From Sphingobacteriales bacterium (GTDB lineage: Bacteria; Bacteroidota; Bacteroidia; Chitinophagales; UBA2359), in assembly GCA_016706405.1 (NCBI GenBank), contig JADJJT010000002.1:1054001-1118000 (forward strand): 64,000 bases of DNA, given 5' to 3'. Positions 28,985 to 38,358 of this stretch are shown piece after piece (the first letter of the stretch is position 1; the number at the start of each line of letters is the position of its first letter). The notes under the pieces are model-generated. The model ran no database searches and was not told the DNA's origin. It saw only the letters and a program-made list of their open reading frames with translations. The position numbers and the translations under genes were made by a program.

Positions 28985-29833
28985 TTATTCTGTTTTTGGT
29001 GGTTGATTTGTATCGTTTGGGTTAATAAACATTCGCAATGCCTCTTTTAAGGCTTGAATCTCGCTTTTGCGGTGTAAATTTTCGCGGTATAAAAACACTA
29101 AACTTAGCAACAAAGCGGCAAAAAAGATAAAATTCAAAAATTTGCTCCAAAATCCACCGCCGGTTTTTGTTTCCTTATTTGCTTCTGCTGTATCACCGTT
29201 TGCATTTTTGCTTTCGCTGCCTGGTACCACGTAATCGGTAGGGGTGGTAGTAGTTGGCGAGGTTTTTTCGGGCGATTCGTTGGCACGGTCGCCTTTTGCA
29301 TCTGTTGTACCGTTCCATTTTGCTAGTGCAGTGCTAATAATATTGTTGAGTTTGCCTTCTAAGTCAGTGGTTTTTATTTGTAGGTTTTCGCAAACTAAAG
29401 TGCCCGCCTCGTTATTTTTAAAAGTATTACAAATGCGGTTTATATTTTGTAAGGCCGTACCCCGCGCCTCGCGCAGGTATTCGTCGGCTTGGTCGGCATT
29501 AGTGGGCATTTTAGCAGTTTTAAAATTGTTTAACGCTTCGGCAAATTTTAAAAACTCGTCGGAGTAACCTTTAATCGTTTGCTCTTTTGTTTTAACCTTT
29601 TGTAGCTCGGCGGTTATTTGCCCATAGGTGCAGGTAGTTAAATTTTTGGCATTACTTTGCCGGCTAAAGCAGTTTAGCATGGTTTTAACAGTGGCACAGT
29701 TTATTTCGTCAATCCCTCTGTGGTAAGCACCAATTTGAGTGTTTGATTGCGCTTGAACATCGGCAGCAATAATAAATCCGGATAAAATAAAACAAACTAC
29801 AAGAAAAAAACTAGGTGTTATTGGAAACCTCAT
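28985..29833 (-). CDS. Exported, membrane-anchored protein of unknown function
   Basis: 282 residues: a signal peptide (FFLVVCFILSGFIIAADVQA), a periplasmic helical domain of about 170 residues containing six cysteines, a Thr/Pro/Glu/Ser-rich linker, one transmembrane helix near residues 232-250 (FLNFIFFAALLLSLVFLYR) and a short charged cytoplasmic tail. The topology suggests a sensor or scaffold anchored in the inner membrane. Family not recognised. Upstream partner of the GT2 gene in a two-gene unit. Confidence 0.75.
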   Translation of the reverse strand: MRFPITPSFFLVVCFILSGFIIAADVQAQSNTQIGAYHRGIDEINCATVKTMLNCFSRQSNAKNLTTCTYGQITAELQKVKTKEQTIKGYSDEFLKFAEALNNFKTAKMPTNADQADEYLREARGTALQNINRICNTFKNNEAGTLVCENLQIKTTDLEGKLNNIISTALAKWNGTTDAKGDRANESPEKTSPTTTTPTDYVVPGSESKNANGDTAEANKETKTGGGFWSKFLNFIFFAALLLSLVFLYRENLHRKSEIQALKEALRMFINPNDTNQPPKTE

Positions 29834-29868
29834 ACAAAATAAATTTCTTTTCTAAACAAAAATTAAGG

Positions 29869-29876
29869 CAAAATTA
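29869..29876 (-). promoter_or_regulatory. -7 element upstream of the 29833 gene
   Basis: Minus-strand TAATTTTG, 35 nt before the ATG. No perfect -33 element; only a weak candidate further out. Confidence 0.35.
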
Positions 29877-29918
29877 AGGTTTTATCATGATGTTTTCAGC
29901 CCAAGATTGTTTTTTATC

Positions 29919-29955
29919 TTTGAATATTAGTTTCGGGCAAAAAATACTACCTTTG
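29919..29955 (+). promoter_or_regulatory. Promoter for the SDR gene
   Basis: TTTG at 29919-29922 and TACCTTTG at 29948-29955 with a 25-nt spacer, slightly long. The ATG lies 78 nt downstream. Confidence 0.45.
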
Positions 29956-30033
29956 CCGTAAGTATTATTAATTTATCAACTATTGTGTTTATTTATATGA
30001 TGTAAATAAAACATAATAGACCTGTTTTTATTT

Positions 30034-30915
30034 ATGACCCAACCCATTTTAACCCCTATGTTGCCCGCCAATAGTTTGGCCGATAAAACCATAATTATTA
30101 CAGGTGGCGGCACCGGGCTTGGAAAAGCCATGGCTGCCATGCTGCTAACCTTAGGGGCAAAAATTGTAATAACCAGCCGCAAAGAAGGCGTATTGCAACA
30201 AGCCGCCGCCGATTTAAGGCAACTTGCCCAAGCCGAAGTGCTGCCTTTAGCTTGCGATGTTAGAGTTTACGAACAAGTAGAAAATATGATACAGCAAACA
30301 GTTGCCCATTTTGGCTCGTTTAATGGTTTAATTAATAATGCTGCCGGAAATTTTATAAGTCCTACCGAACGTTTATCGCATAGGGCTTTTGATACGGTTG
30401 TAGATATTGTATTAAAAGGAAGTTATAATTGCACTTTGGCAGCCGGAAAATATTGGTTAGCCAACCAAATTTCGGCCTCCGTTTTAAGCATTGTAACTAC
30501 TTATGCGTGGTCTGGGTCGGGGTGGGTAGTGCCCTCGGCATGTGGCAAGGCTGGCGTTTTGGCACTTATGCAGTCGTTAGCGGTTGAGTGGGGGCGCAAA
30601 GGCATTAGGTGCAATGCTATAGCGCCGGGACCTTTCCCTACCGAAGGAGCTTGGAGTCGTTTGCTACCCGAACCCATAGCAAAAATGTATAACCCCGACC
30701 AAAATGTGCCACTTGGCCGCATGGGGCAATTAGCCGAAATTGCCAATTTAGCCGCTTATTTGATGAGTGATTACAGTGCCTACGTAAACGGAGACTGTAT
30801 TACTATTGATGGAGGAGAATGGTTACAAGGCGCGGGCGAGTTTAACCATTTGCGCCACTTACCTGCCGAAATGTGGGACGCCATAGCCAAATTTGTACAA
30901 CAACAGCGCGGGTAA
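30034..30915 (+). CDS. SDR oxidoreductase, 2,4-dienoyl-CoA reductase-like
   Basis: 293 residues. Rossmann motif TGGGTGLG (residues 23-30) and NNAAGNF. Instead of the classical YxxxK, the protein has Tyr157 in TTYAW and Lys172 in SACGKAG, 15 residues apart. That is the spacing of the Tyr/Lys pair in mitochondrial 2,4-dienoyl-CoA reductase (DECR), and the surrounding GSGWVVPSA matches that family. Likely NADPH-dependent reduction of dienoyl-CoA during beta-oxidation of unsaturated fatty acids; a generic enoyl-CoA reductase role is the alternative. Confidence 0.88.
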   Translation: MTQPILTPMLPANSLADKTIIITGGGTGLGKAMAAMLLTLGAKIVITSRKEGVLQQAAADLRQLAQAEVLPLACDVRVYEQVENMIQQTVAHFGSFNGLINNAAGNFISPTERLSHRAFDTVVDIVLKGSYNCTLAAGKYWLANQISASVLSIVTTYAWSGSGWVVPSACGKAGVLALMQSLAVEWGRKGIRCNAIAPGPFPTEGAWSRLLPEPIAKMYNPDQNVPLGRMGQLAEIANLAAYLMSDYSAYVNGDCITIDGGEWLQGAGEFNHLRHLPAEMWDAIAKFVQQQRG

Positions 30916-31012
30916 TAATTAATAAACACCCAAAACAAATTGTAAAAATAAATAATTATTAATCAACAATTAACTGTTTTTATTTACCTCAACTAATTTA
31001 GAAGGTTTTCCT

Positions 31013-31606
31013 ATGTTTAGTCCTGAAATAATGAACTGGGTTGTAATTCCCACTTTAATTTTTTTAGCACGTTTAATTGATGTACCCATTTCAACAGTGC
31101 GTGTCATGTTTATTGGCCGTGGGTTGCGCAATACAGCAACTTTACTGGGTTTTTTTGAGGTTTTGATTTGGTTGATAGCCATTAGCCAAATTTTCCAGAA
31201 TCTTAATAATTGGCTTTGCTATGTAACTTATGCCGCCGGTTTTGCCGCCGGAACCTATATTGGCATGTTAATTGAAAACAAATTGGCAGTAGGCAATGTA
31301 ATTATACGCATTATAAGCAATAACCCATTTCAAGTCCTGATTTCTGAGCTGTCGGTGCGCGGTTTTGGCTATACGTATTTGCCCGCACAAGGCTCGCAAG
31401 GGCCGGCAAATTTAATATTTATGGTTATTCGCCGAAAACGATTAAATGAAATAATACAACTGATTAAAACAAATATGCCCGATGCTTTTTATACGATTGA
31501 AGACATTCAATACGTTAGCGAAATTTTTTCCGGAAGTGGTATTTACCAAACAGCAAGCAGGCCTTCGTCATTCAGGCTATTAAACTTTTTGCGTCGCCGC
31601 AAATAG
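31013..31606 (+). CDS. UPF0316 / DUF2179 membrane protein
   Basis: 197 residues. Three N-terminal membrane segments with the family signature ARLIDVPISTVRVMFIGRG, FFEVLIWLIAISQI and YAAGFAAGTYIGMLIE, then a cytoplasmic DUF2179 domain (the FSGSGIY-containing C-terminus extends it slightly). Function of the family is not established; DUF2179 domains are thought to bind small ligands in some proteins. About 100 bp downstream of the SDR gene. Confidence 0.88.
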   Translation: MFSPEIMNWVVIPTLIFLARLIDVPISTVRVMFIGRGLRNTATLLGFFEVLIWLIAISQIFQNLNNWLCYVTYAAGFAAGTYIGMLIENKLAVGNVIIRIISNNPFQVLISELSVRGFGYTYLPAQGSQGPANLIFMVIRRKRLNEIIQLIKTNMPDAFYTIEDIQYVSEIFSGSGIYQTASRPSSFRLLNFLRRRK

Positions 31607-31676
31607 CTGTACAAACTAAGTTTGCAAAAAAAAAATGCCATACCTTTTATTACGACTGCGTTTTATTTTGATTAAA

Positions 31677-31710
31677 AAAAAGTTAATTGTAGTAGGTTTA
31701 ACTACCTTTG
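31677..31710 (+). promoter_or_regulatory. Promoter for the CoA-transferase B gene
   Basis: TTTG (31677-31680), 22-nt spacer, TACCTTTG (31703-31710). It overlaps the first bases of the longer TTG-initiated frame (31708), which supports the ATG at 31756 as the true start. Confidence 0.6.
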
Positions 31711-31755
31711 CATAATTTTCATACAAAAACGGGTGTATTGCCAATTAATTTTATT

Positions 31756-32409
31756 ATGTTAGACAAAAATGGAATAGCTAAACGTATAGCCCGAGAATTG
31801 CGCGATGGCTATTATGTGAACCTCGGAATTGGCATTCCTACTTTGGTTGCCAACTATATTCCGGAAGGAATTTCGGTTACGTTTCAATCTGAAAATGGAA
31901 TGATGGGCATGGGGCCCTTTCCATCAGAAGCCCAAGTAGATGCCGACATTATCAACGCCGGAAAACAAACCGTAACCATATTGCCCGGGGGCAGCTATTT
32001 TGACTCGGCCACAAGTTTTGCCATGATAAGAGGCGGCCACGTTGATTTAACCGTTTTGGGCGCCATGGAAGTATCAGAAAATGGCGATATAGCCAACTGG
32101 AAAATTCCAGGCAAAATGGTAAAAGGTATGGGTGGCGCCATGGATTTAGTTGCCGGAACAAAAAACATAATTGTAGCCATGCAACATACTAATAAAGAAG
32201 GCGAATCGAAATTGTTGCCTGCATGTACCCTGCCTATTACCGGATTGGGTTGTGTGCGCCGTATCGTTACCGAATTGGCCGTAATTGATGTTACCGCCGA
32301 AGGATTTAAACTTATTGAGCGCGCCCCCGGCATTAGTGTTGACGAGATTAAAGCCAAAACATCCGGAAAATTAATTGTAGAAGGCGATATTCCGGAAATG
32401 GTACTATAA
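31756..32409 (+). CDS. scoB: 3-oxoacid CoA-transferase subunit B
   Basis: 217 residues from ATG 31756, normal for subunit B of succinyl-CoA:3-ketoacid CoA-transferase. Family signatures: LGIGIPTLVANYIP, the catalytic glutamate in SENGMMGMGP, and LPGGSYFDSATSFAMIRGGH. Transfers CoA from succinyl-CoA to acetoacetate; butyrate/acetate CoA-transferases are close relatives. Subunit A is normally adjacent but is absent here: the neighbours are the UPF0316 gene and kup. A functional enzyme needs subunit A from another locus. Confidence 0.93.
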   Translation: MLDKNGIAKRIARELRDGYYVNLGIGIPTLVANYIPEGISVTFQSENGMMGMGPFPSEAQVDADIINAGKQTVTILPGGSYFDSATSFAMIRGGHVDLTVLGAMEVSENGDIANWKIPGKMVKGMGGAMDLVAGTKNIIVAMQHTNKEGESKLLPACTLPITGLGCVRRIVTELAVIDVTAEGFKLIERAPGISVDEIKAKTSGKLIVEGDIPEMVL

Positions 32410-32545
32410 TTATTCCGTCTATTTAATCCGGATATAAATAATAATAACAATAATTGATTTCTTTTTGGTTTTGTAATTTTTATACATAAATCATTCTTTT
32501 CTCTTTCCTTTTATATTAATATTTGCAGCCAAATATTGGTTAATT

Positions 32546-34576
32546 ATGCCAAATAGTTCTACTTCTCACACAATTAATAGCCAAATTACCTCCGCCACTT
32601 TAATTATTACCCTTGGCATTATATATGGCGATATCGGCACCTCGCCGTTATATGTTATGGATGCCATAGTGGGTAATCGAAAATTAGAAGATTTGTTGGT
32701 AATGGGCGGCTTGTCGTGTATTTTTTGGACACTAACCCTGCTGACAAGTATTAAATATGTTGCCCTAACCTTGCGCGCCGACAACAACGGCGAAGGTGGC
32801 ATTTTTTCGTTGTACTCGTTGGTAAGCGGGCAGTCAAAATGGTTGATATTTTTTGCTATATTAGGTGGCTCGACCCTTTTGGCCGAGGGAATGATTACCC
32901 CTCCCATCTCTATAACCGCTGCCATTGAAGGTTTGCACAATAACCATATTAGCGTACCCATAATACCCATCGTAATTGCTATTATATCGGTTTTGTTTGT
33001 ACTGCAACAGTTCGGTACAACTGCCATTGGCAAATCATTTGGGCCTATTATGTTTGTTTGGTTCTTGTTTATTGGCGTTTTAGGGGCTTATCAAATAATA
33101 TTGCACCCACAAATATTAAAAGCCATTAGCCCCATGTATGCTATTGACTTTTTGAGTAACTATCCACATGGATTTTGGCTTTTAGGTGCAGTTTTTTTAT
33201 GTAGTACAGGTGTTGAGGCATTATATTCAGACTTAGGCCATTGCGGGCTTAAAAACATCCGGATTACCTGGGGCTTTGTAAAACTAATGTTGTTGTTTTG
33301 CTATTTTGGCCAAGGTGCATGGCTGCTAAACTCGCAATATATAACCCAAAGCGGCTTTCCCGAAAACATGAATCCTTTTTATGCCATGATACCTCCGTGG
33401 TTGTTTTGGCCCGGATTGATATTGGCAACCCTTGCTGCTGTTATAGCCAGCCAGGCCTTAATTTCGGGGTCGTTTACCTTGGTAAGTGTGGCTATTAGGC
33501 TGCACTTACTTCCCAAAATTAGGGTTAGTTACCCCAGTAAACTAAAAGAGCAAATATATATACCGTTAACCAATTTTTTACTATGGCTTGGTTGTGTTGG
33601 CGTTGTTTTGTTTTTTCAAAAGGCCAGCGAAATGGAGGCCGCCTACGGTTTATCTATTGTAACTACAATGATAATGACCTCGATTTTGCTCATTTTTTAC
33701 ATGATTAAAAATAAATATAATAAGTTTATAATAGTGCTTTACGCTATCATTTACGGTATTATTGAAATTGCTTTTTTAATTGCAAACCTCGAAAAATTTA
33801 TGCGCGGTGGTTATGTGGTTTTATTGTTGGCCTCGGTTTTAATTGTGTTAATGTTAATATGGCATTTTTCGGCAAAAATTAAATACCGACATTCAAGTTT
33901 TGTTAAAATAGACCATTACAAAAATCAATTGATAGCCCTAAGTGCCGACGATACTATACCTAAACATGCTACCCACTTGGTTTATCTTACAACGGCAAGG
34001 CAAGAGGGGCTTATAGAGCACCAAATTGCATACTCCATACTACAAAAGCAACCCAAACGTGCTGATATATATTGGTTTTTACATATTGAACTAACAGACG
34101 AACCCGATACCTACGAATACTATGTTAAAATACATGCAGAGGATGATGTTATTGGAGTGCACCTCAGATTAGGCTACCGTGTTCAACAACGTGTAAACGT
34201 GTATTTTAGGCAAGTGGTAGAAGATTTGGTAGCTCAAAAACAAGTAAATATTACCAGCCGTTATTACTCGCTAAGTAAAAATAATATTGCCGGAGATTTT
34301 AAATTTGTTCTACTCGAAGAATACCTGTCGGCAGAAAGCAATTTGCCTTTCTTTCAAAAACTTATTATGACGGCCTACCTTACCATAAAATCTTACACCG
34401 CAGCCCCTGCGCGTTGGTTTGGCTTAGATACCAGTAATGTAGATATTGAAAAAATGCCATTGCTTATTAAATCGCGCACACACCGCCGTTTGCAACGGGT
34501 AGATGCTGTTAAGGACGAAACCAGCCCATCCGGATTAAAATATATACCCTACCAAGCCGTTGAAGAAAAGCAATAG
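32546..34576 (+). CDS. kup: Kup-type potassium uptake transporter
   Basis: 676 residues with about 12 membrane helices in the first 450, then a cytoplasmic C-terminal domain of about 220 residues. The diagnostic N-terminal motif GIIYGDIGTSPLYV is present at residues about 24-37, followed by LRADNNGEGGIFSLY. Proton-coupled K+ uptake. Stands alone between the CoA-transferase and MFS genes. Confidence 0.96.
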   Translation: MPNSSTSHTINSQITSATLIITLGIIYGDIGTSPLYVMDAIVGNRKLEDLLVMGGLSCIFWTLTLLTSIKYVALTLRADNNGEGGIFSLYSLVSGQSKWLIFFAILGGSTLLAEGMITPPISITAAIEGLHNNHISVPIIPIVIAIISVLFVLQQFGTTAIGKSFGPIMFVWFLFIGVLGAYQIILHPQILKAISPMYAIDFLSNYPHGFWLLGAVFLCSTGVEALYSDLGHCGLKNIRITWGFVKLMLLFCYFGQGAWLLNSQYITQSGFPENMNPFYAMIPPWLFWPGLILATLAAVIASQALISGSFTLVSVAIRLHLLPKIRVSYPSKLKEQIYIPLTNFLLWLGCVGVVLFFQKASEMEAAYGLSIVTTMIMTSILLIFYMIKNKYNKFIIVLYAIIYGIIEIAFLIANLEKFMRGGYVVLLLASVLIVLMLIWHFSAKIKYRHSSFVKIDHYKNQLIALSADDTIPKHATHLVYLTTARQEGLIEHQIAYSILQKQPKRADIYWFLHIELTDEPDTYEYYVKIHAEDDVIGVHLRLGYRVQQRVNVYFRQVVEDLVAQKQVNITSRYYSLSKNNIAGDFKFVLLEEYLSAESNLPFFQKLIMTAYLTIKSYTAAPARWFGLDTSNVDIEKMPLLIKSRTHRRLQRVDAVKDETSPSGLKYIPYQAVEEKQ

Positions 34577-34771
34577 TCTTTTAAATCAAATTCAGATTTC
34601 AGCGATGAATTAATGCTAACAAAAACATATAGTTAGTAAAAATCTGACCTTGAAAAAGCGTAGCTTTCCGGATTTTTTTTGCCCTCGCACCCAAAATAGG
34701 TCGCTATAAAATATTGCAAAGCAGGTTTTCGGGCTATTCCGTTCGTGCCAGTTAAGTTTATTTATTTTACG

Positions 34772-34779
34772 TACCTTTG
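34772..34779 (+). promoter_or_regulatory. -7 element for the MFS-led gene run
   Basis: TACCTTTG. No clear TTTG upstream. Transcription from here would begin about where the alternative TTG start (34788) lies, favouring the ATG at 34830. Confidence 0.4.
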
Positions 34780-34829
34780 CGCCGCTATTGCAAAAACAGG
34801 CAAAAAACGCTAATTTACAAAGGGCATGT

Positions 34830-36101
34830 ATGAAGTGGTTATACGACTATAAAAGGTTAAACAAAGCCATTCTTTATTTAATTTTAGCCATCTTTTGCGA
34901 GCAAATTGTCAATGCCATTCAAACATTGGCACTAAACCTTTACCTTAAAGAATTAGGCTATACCGACCCCCAAATTGCCAACCTTACCTCGTACCGTTTT
35001 GTGGCGGCTTTAATTTTTGCGGTGCCGTTTGGGTTGTATATTAAAAGCAAATCCTTGCGTCCCGTTTTTATTACAGCTTTAGCAGCCTTACCTATGTTTG
35101 CAGTGTTAATTATTTGGGCAGCATCCTTAAAAATTGGTTGGCTTTTATCCTTGTTTTTAGTTGGCTGGGGCATAAGCCAAAGTGCTATTGGCATTGCCAC
35201 CGGCCCCTATATACTGCGAAACACCCCAATTGAACAACATACCTTAGCACTTAGCATGAACTCGGCCACATGGTCGTCAAGTTTTGTGCTTACAGGGCTA
35301 CTTACTTGGTTATTAATGCAAATTAGCCCACAGTTCTTTACAAATTACACCATCTTAATGCTGTTTAGCGTGCTGGGTTTTTCGGGGTTATTTTGGGCTT
35401 TGCGGTTGCCAAAAAATGAAAATATTGCCGAAAAACGCACTAAAAACATCAAACGCCGCGAGTATTATCAATACGATTGGCCTTTAATTATTCGCACCTC
35501 AATACCTAATTTGCTCATTGCCATTGGCGGCGGCTTGGCAGTGCCATTTATGAATCTGTTTTTTGCCAATATTTTTGGCGTTACCACCGCCCAATTTTCG
35601 CTGCTAAGCGCAATTACCTGCGTTTTAGTAGCTTTGGGCTTACTATATGTGCCAACTATTAAACTTAAATATGGTTATAATGCTATTACTTACACGCAAA
35701 TTCTTGCTATATTTTTATTAGCTTTACTTGCATTTTCCGATTTTTATAGTGCCTATTGGTGGGCGTTACCCTTGGCTGTACTTAGTTATATGTTAAGGCA
35801 GCCCTTGATGAATATTGCCAACCCTATGACCTCGGAGGTTTCGATGTATTACGTTGGCGACAAAAACCGTGAAATGATGAGCGCCATACATTCGAGCATT
35901 TGGTCCGGATCGTGGTTTATTAGCAGCCAGCTTTTCCGGATGATGCGGCAACACGAACTTCGCTACGGAACCATCATTTTAATTACTGTTGGTTTATATA
36001 TTGTGGGCGCTTATGGTTTTCATTTACTCATTCAAAAATACAAAAACAAAACAAAGACCAAAACATTGCTCCTTCAAGCAGAGCCACAACAACAATCATA
36101 A
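34830..36101 (+). CDS. Major facilitator superfamily transporter
   Basis: 423 residues from ATG 34830, with about 12 predicted helices and a basic cytoplasmic loop at the middle (KNENIAEKRTKNIKRREY), as expected between the two six-helix halves. Conserved motif region LYIKSKSLRPVF follows helix 2. Substrate cannot be told. It starts a same-strand run: the GNAT gene begins 6 nt after its stop. Confidence 0.88.
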   Translation: MKWLYDYKRLNKAILYLILAIFCEQIVNAIQTLALNLYLKELGYTDPQIANLTSYRFVAALIFAVPFGLYIKSKSLRPVFITALAALPMFAVLIIWAASLKIGWLLSLFLVGWGISQSAIGIATGPYILRNTPIEQHTLALSMNSATWSSSFVLTGLLTWLLMQISPQFFTNYTILMLFSVLGFSGLFWALRLPKNENIAEKRTKNIKRREYYQYDWPLIIRTSIPNLLIAIGGGLAVPFMNLFFANIFGVTTAQFSLLSAITCVLVALGLLYVPTIKLKYGYNAITYTQILAIFLLALLAFSDFYSAYWWALPLAVLSYMLRQPLMNIANPMTSEVSMYYVGDKNREMMSAIHSSIWSGSWFISSQLFRMMRQHELRYGTIILITVGLYIVGAYGFHLLIQKYKNKTKTKTLLLQAEPQQQS

Positions 36102-36107
36102 AAAAAA

Positions 36108-36629
36108 ATGATACACTACAAAACCCGCCCCGCTACAAAAGCCGATGCCGCCACCGCTTTTGACTTAATAAATGAACTGGCCGAATACGAAAAAGCCCCA
36201 CACGAAGTTAAACTTTCCTTACCCCAATTTATTGAAGATGGCTTTGGCGCTAATCCTATTTATAAATTACATGTTGCCGAAGCATTTGACACAGACCAAC
36301 AACAACCTACTCCAAAAATTGTAGGTATTGCCTTGTATTATATTGCCTACTCGACCTGGAAAGGAAAAATTGTTTACTTAGATGACTTAATTGTTACCCA
36401 AACACACCGAAAAACCGGAATTGGCAATTTATTAATAAACGAAGTGTTTAAATTTGCTCTTTCAATAAACGCCCAGCAAGTGCGGTGGCATGTTTTAGAA
36501 TGGAACGAGCCAGCTATTAATTTTTACAAAAAATTAGGCGTACATTTAGACCCCGAATGGATTACCTGCAAAGTAACCGAAACTAAATTGGCCGAAATTA
36601 GAACTAAACTCGAGCAAAACATACACTAA
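36108..36629 (+). CDS. GNAT N-acetyltransferase, diamine acetyltransferase-like
   Basis: 173 residues. Acetyl-CoA-binding region VYLDDLIVTQTHRKTGIGNLL and the C-terminal VLEWNEPAINFYKKLG are those of the spermidine/spermine (SSAT-like) branch of GNAT enzymes. Start ATG 36108, 6 nt after the MFS gene. A polyamine or amino-acid amine is the likely acceptor; acetylation followed by export through the neighbouring MFS protein is an attractive but unproven link. Confidence 0.88.
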   Translation: MIHYKTRPATKADAATAFDLINELAEYEKAPHEVKLSLPQFIEDGFGANPIYKLHVAEAFDTDQQQPTPKIVGIALYYIAYSTWKGKIVYLDDLIVTQTHRKTGIGNLLINEVFKFALSINAQQVRWHVLEWNEPAINFYKKLGVHLDPEWITCKVTETKLAEIRTKLEQNIH

Positions 36630-36665
36630 AAAATACAAATCAAGCAAACGACCTATTAAACATAC

Positions 36666-37247
36666 ATGATAAAATTACGCCATTGGTTGAACATCATTTT
36701 TATTAGTGCCGCCTTGGTTTTGGCGTGGCTGCTAATAGCTATGCTTCAAAAACCGGTATCGTACCAATGGCAAGTAACCAAACGATACGAAACTACCGTT
36801 AAACGATTAGACCGACTGCGTAAAATAGAACTGGCCTATAAAAGTATAAAAGGCAAATATACTGACGATCTGCGCAAATTATTACATCTTGCCTTGCACG
36901 ATAGTCTTACAATAAATCAAGCCGTTTTACCCGCTTCAAACCCCTTAGACAGCCTCTCGGACAATACCATCGAAATAGGCAAAAAATCCGTTTTAGACTC
37001 CCTTTTTAATGGCTCGGCACGCCTTTTAGATGATATAATTATAGTGCCAAACAATTTAGGTGAAACATTTGATGCCGCAACAACGTTTATAATTCAAGGC
37101 AACGATACCATCGAGGCTTTTCAAATTAGCGTGCCCTATACCGTTCTTTACCACAATATACCCGAAACCTACTACCAAACACACCGATTTGATACCTTGC
37201 GGGTTGGCTCGTTAAAAAACGGTAGTACTAACGGCAGTTGGGAGTAA
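36666..37247 (+). CDS. Membrane-anchored protein of unknown function
   Basis: 193 residues: one N-terminal membrane helix (LNIIFISAALVLAWLLIAML), a basic/acidic helical stretch (TTVKRLDRLRKIELAYKSIKGKY), and a periplasmic region. The phrase KGKYTDDLRKLL resembles the small Bacteroidota family of anchored proteins in which a length-of-chain Lys-Gly-Tyr motif follows a predicted coil. Family function unknown. It begins 36 nt after the GNAT gene and is probably cotranscribed. Confidence 0.75.
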   Translation: MIKLRHWLNIIFISAALVLAWLLIAMLQKPVSYQWQVTKRYETTVKRLDRLRKIELAYKSIKGKYTDDLRKLLHLALHDSLTINQAVLPASNPLDSLSDNTIEIGKKSVLDSLFNGSARLLDDIIIVPNNLGETFDAATTFIIQGNDTIEAFQISVPYTVLYHNIPETYYQTHRFDTLRVGSLKNGSTNGSWE

Positions 37248-37350
37248 AGGTTTGCGGTAAGTAGCCCAAAAAAGTAGGCAAGCAATTAAGTATTACCAAC
37301 ACAAATTGAAAAAACAATTTAAAAATAAACACAATTAATAAATAAAAATC

Positions 37351-38313
37351 ATGGAGTACCGCCGTTTAGGAAACTCAGGTTTGCAGGTAAGTGCCTTTTC
37401 ATTAGGCTCGTGGCTTACCTTTGGCAGCCAAATTGATAACGATATTGCCGAACAGCTAATGATAGCAGCCTACGAAGCCGGCATTAATTTTTTTGACAAT
37501 GCCGAAATTTACGCACATGGTCGCTCAGAAATAGTAATGGGCGAAATATTAAAAAAATTAAATTGGGACAGAACTTCTTACACCGTATCGAGTAAAGTAT
37601 TTTTTGGCGATGGCCGAAAATTGCCCAATCAAACCGGATTAAGCCGCAAACACGTATTTGAAGCCTGCGATGCCGCACTTAAACGCCTGCAACTTGATTA
37701 TATAGACTTATACTTTTGCCACAGACCCGACCCCAATACACCCATTATTGAAACCGTTTGGGCTATGAACCACCTTATACAGCAAGGCAAAGTGTTGTAT
37801 TGGGGTACCAGCGAGTGGAGCGCCCAACAGATTACCGAAGCTCATTATGCCGCCCAGCGCTACCACCTTATTGGCCCCACTATGGAGCAACCGCAATATA
37901 ATATGTTGCACCGCGAGCGTTTTGAAGTAGAATACGAACCCATTTATAAAAATTTTGGCTTAGGTACTACTATTTGGTCGCCACTTGCATCGGGGCTTTT
38001 ATCCGGAAAATACAACAACGGTATGCCCTCCGACAACACCCGCCTGCAACGACAAGGTTTAGACTGGCTCCGCGAACAAGCGCTTCAAGAAGTAAAACTT
38101 GCCAAAGTGCGCCAATTAACCCGTATAGCTCAAAACTTAGATATTTCTATGCCTGTTTTGGCTTTGGCATGGTGTTTAAAAAATCCTAATGTAAGCACAG
38201 TTATTTTGGGCGCCTCAAAACTAACACAACTAACCGAAAACCTTAAAGCCCTTGATGCCGTACCCCTGCTAACAACTGAAATTATGGAGGCTATTGATAA
38301 AGTTTTAGCATAA
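37351..38313 (+). CDS. Aldo/keto reductase (voltage-gated K+ channel beta-subunit-like)
   Basis: 320 residues, a TIM-barrel NADPH-dependent oxidoreductase. The catalytic tetrad is visible: Asp49 (NFFDNA), Tyr54 (EIYAHG), Lys82 (SSKVFFG) and His124 (YFCHRPD). The N-terminus MEYRRLGNSGLQVS and the LGTSEWSAQQI-like region place it in the Kv-beta subgroup (AKR6-like). Reduces aldehydes or ketones; the physiological substrate is unknown. 103 bp after the preceding gene. Confidence 0.93.
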   Translation: MEYRRLGNSGLQVSAFSLGSWLTFGSQIDNDIAEQLMIAAYEAGINFFDNAEIYAHGRSEIVMGEILKKLNWDRTSYTVSSKVFFGDGRKLPNQTGLSRKHVFEACDAALKRLQLDYIDLYFCHRPDPNTPIIETVWAMNHLIQQGKVLYWGTSEWSAQQITEAHYAAQRYHLIGPTMEQPQYNMLHRERFEVEYEPIYKNFGLGTTIWSPLASGLLSGKYNNGMPSDNTRLQRQGLDWLREQALQEVKLAKVRQLTRIAQNLDISMPVLALAWCLKNPNVSTVILGASKLTQLTENLKALDAVPLLTTEIMEAIDKVLA

Positions 38314-38358
38314 TTTAATTGTTTTTTTATCCTTCATCTCACCACCTCCGTTAAATTT

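Noticed and set aside
31708..31755. TTG start extending the CoA-transferase B protein by 16 residues
   Set aside because: It begins within the -7 element of the promoter, and the family starts near MLDKNGIAKR.
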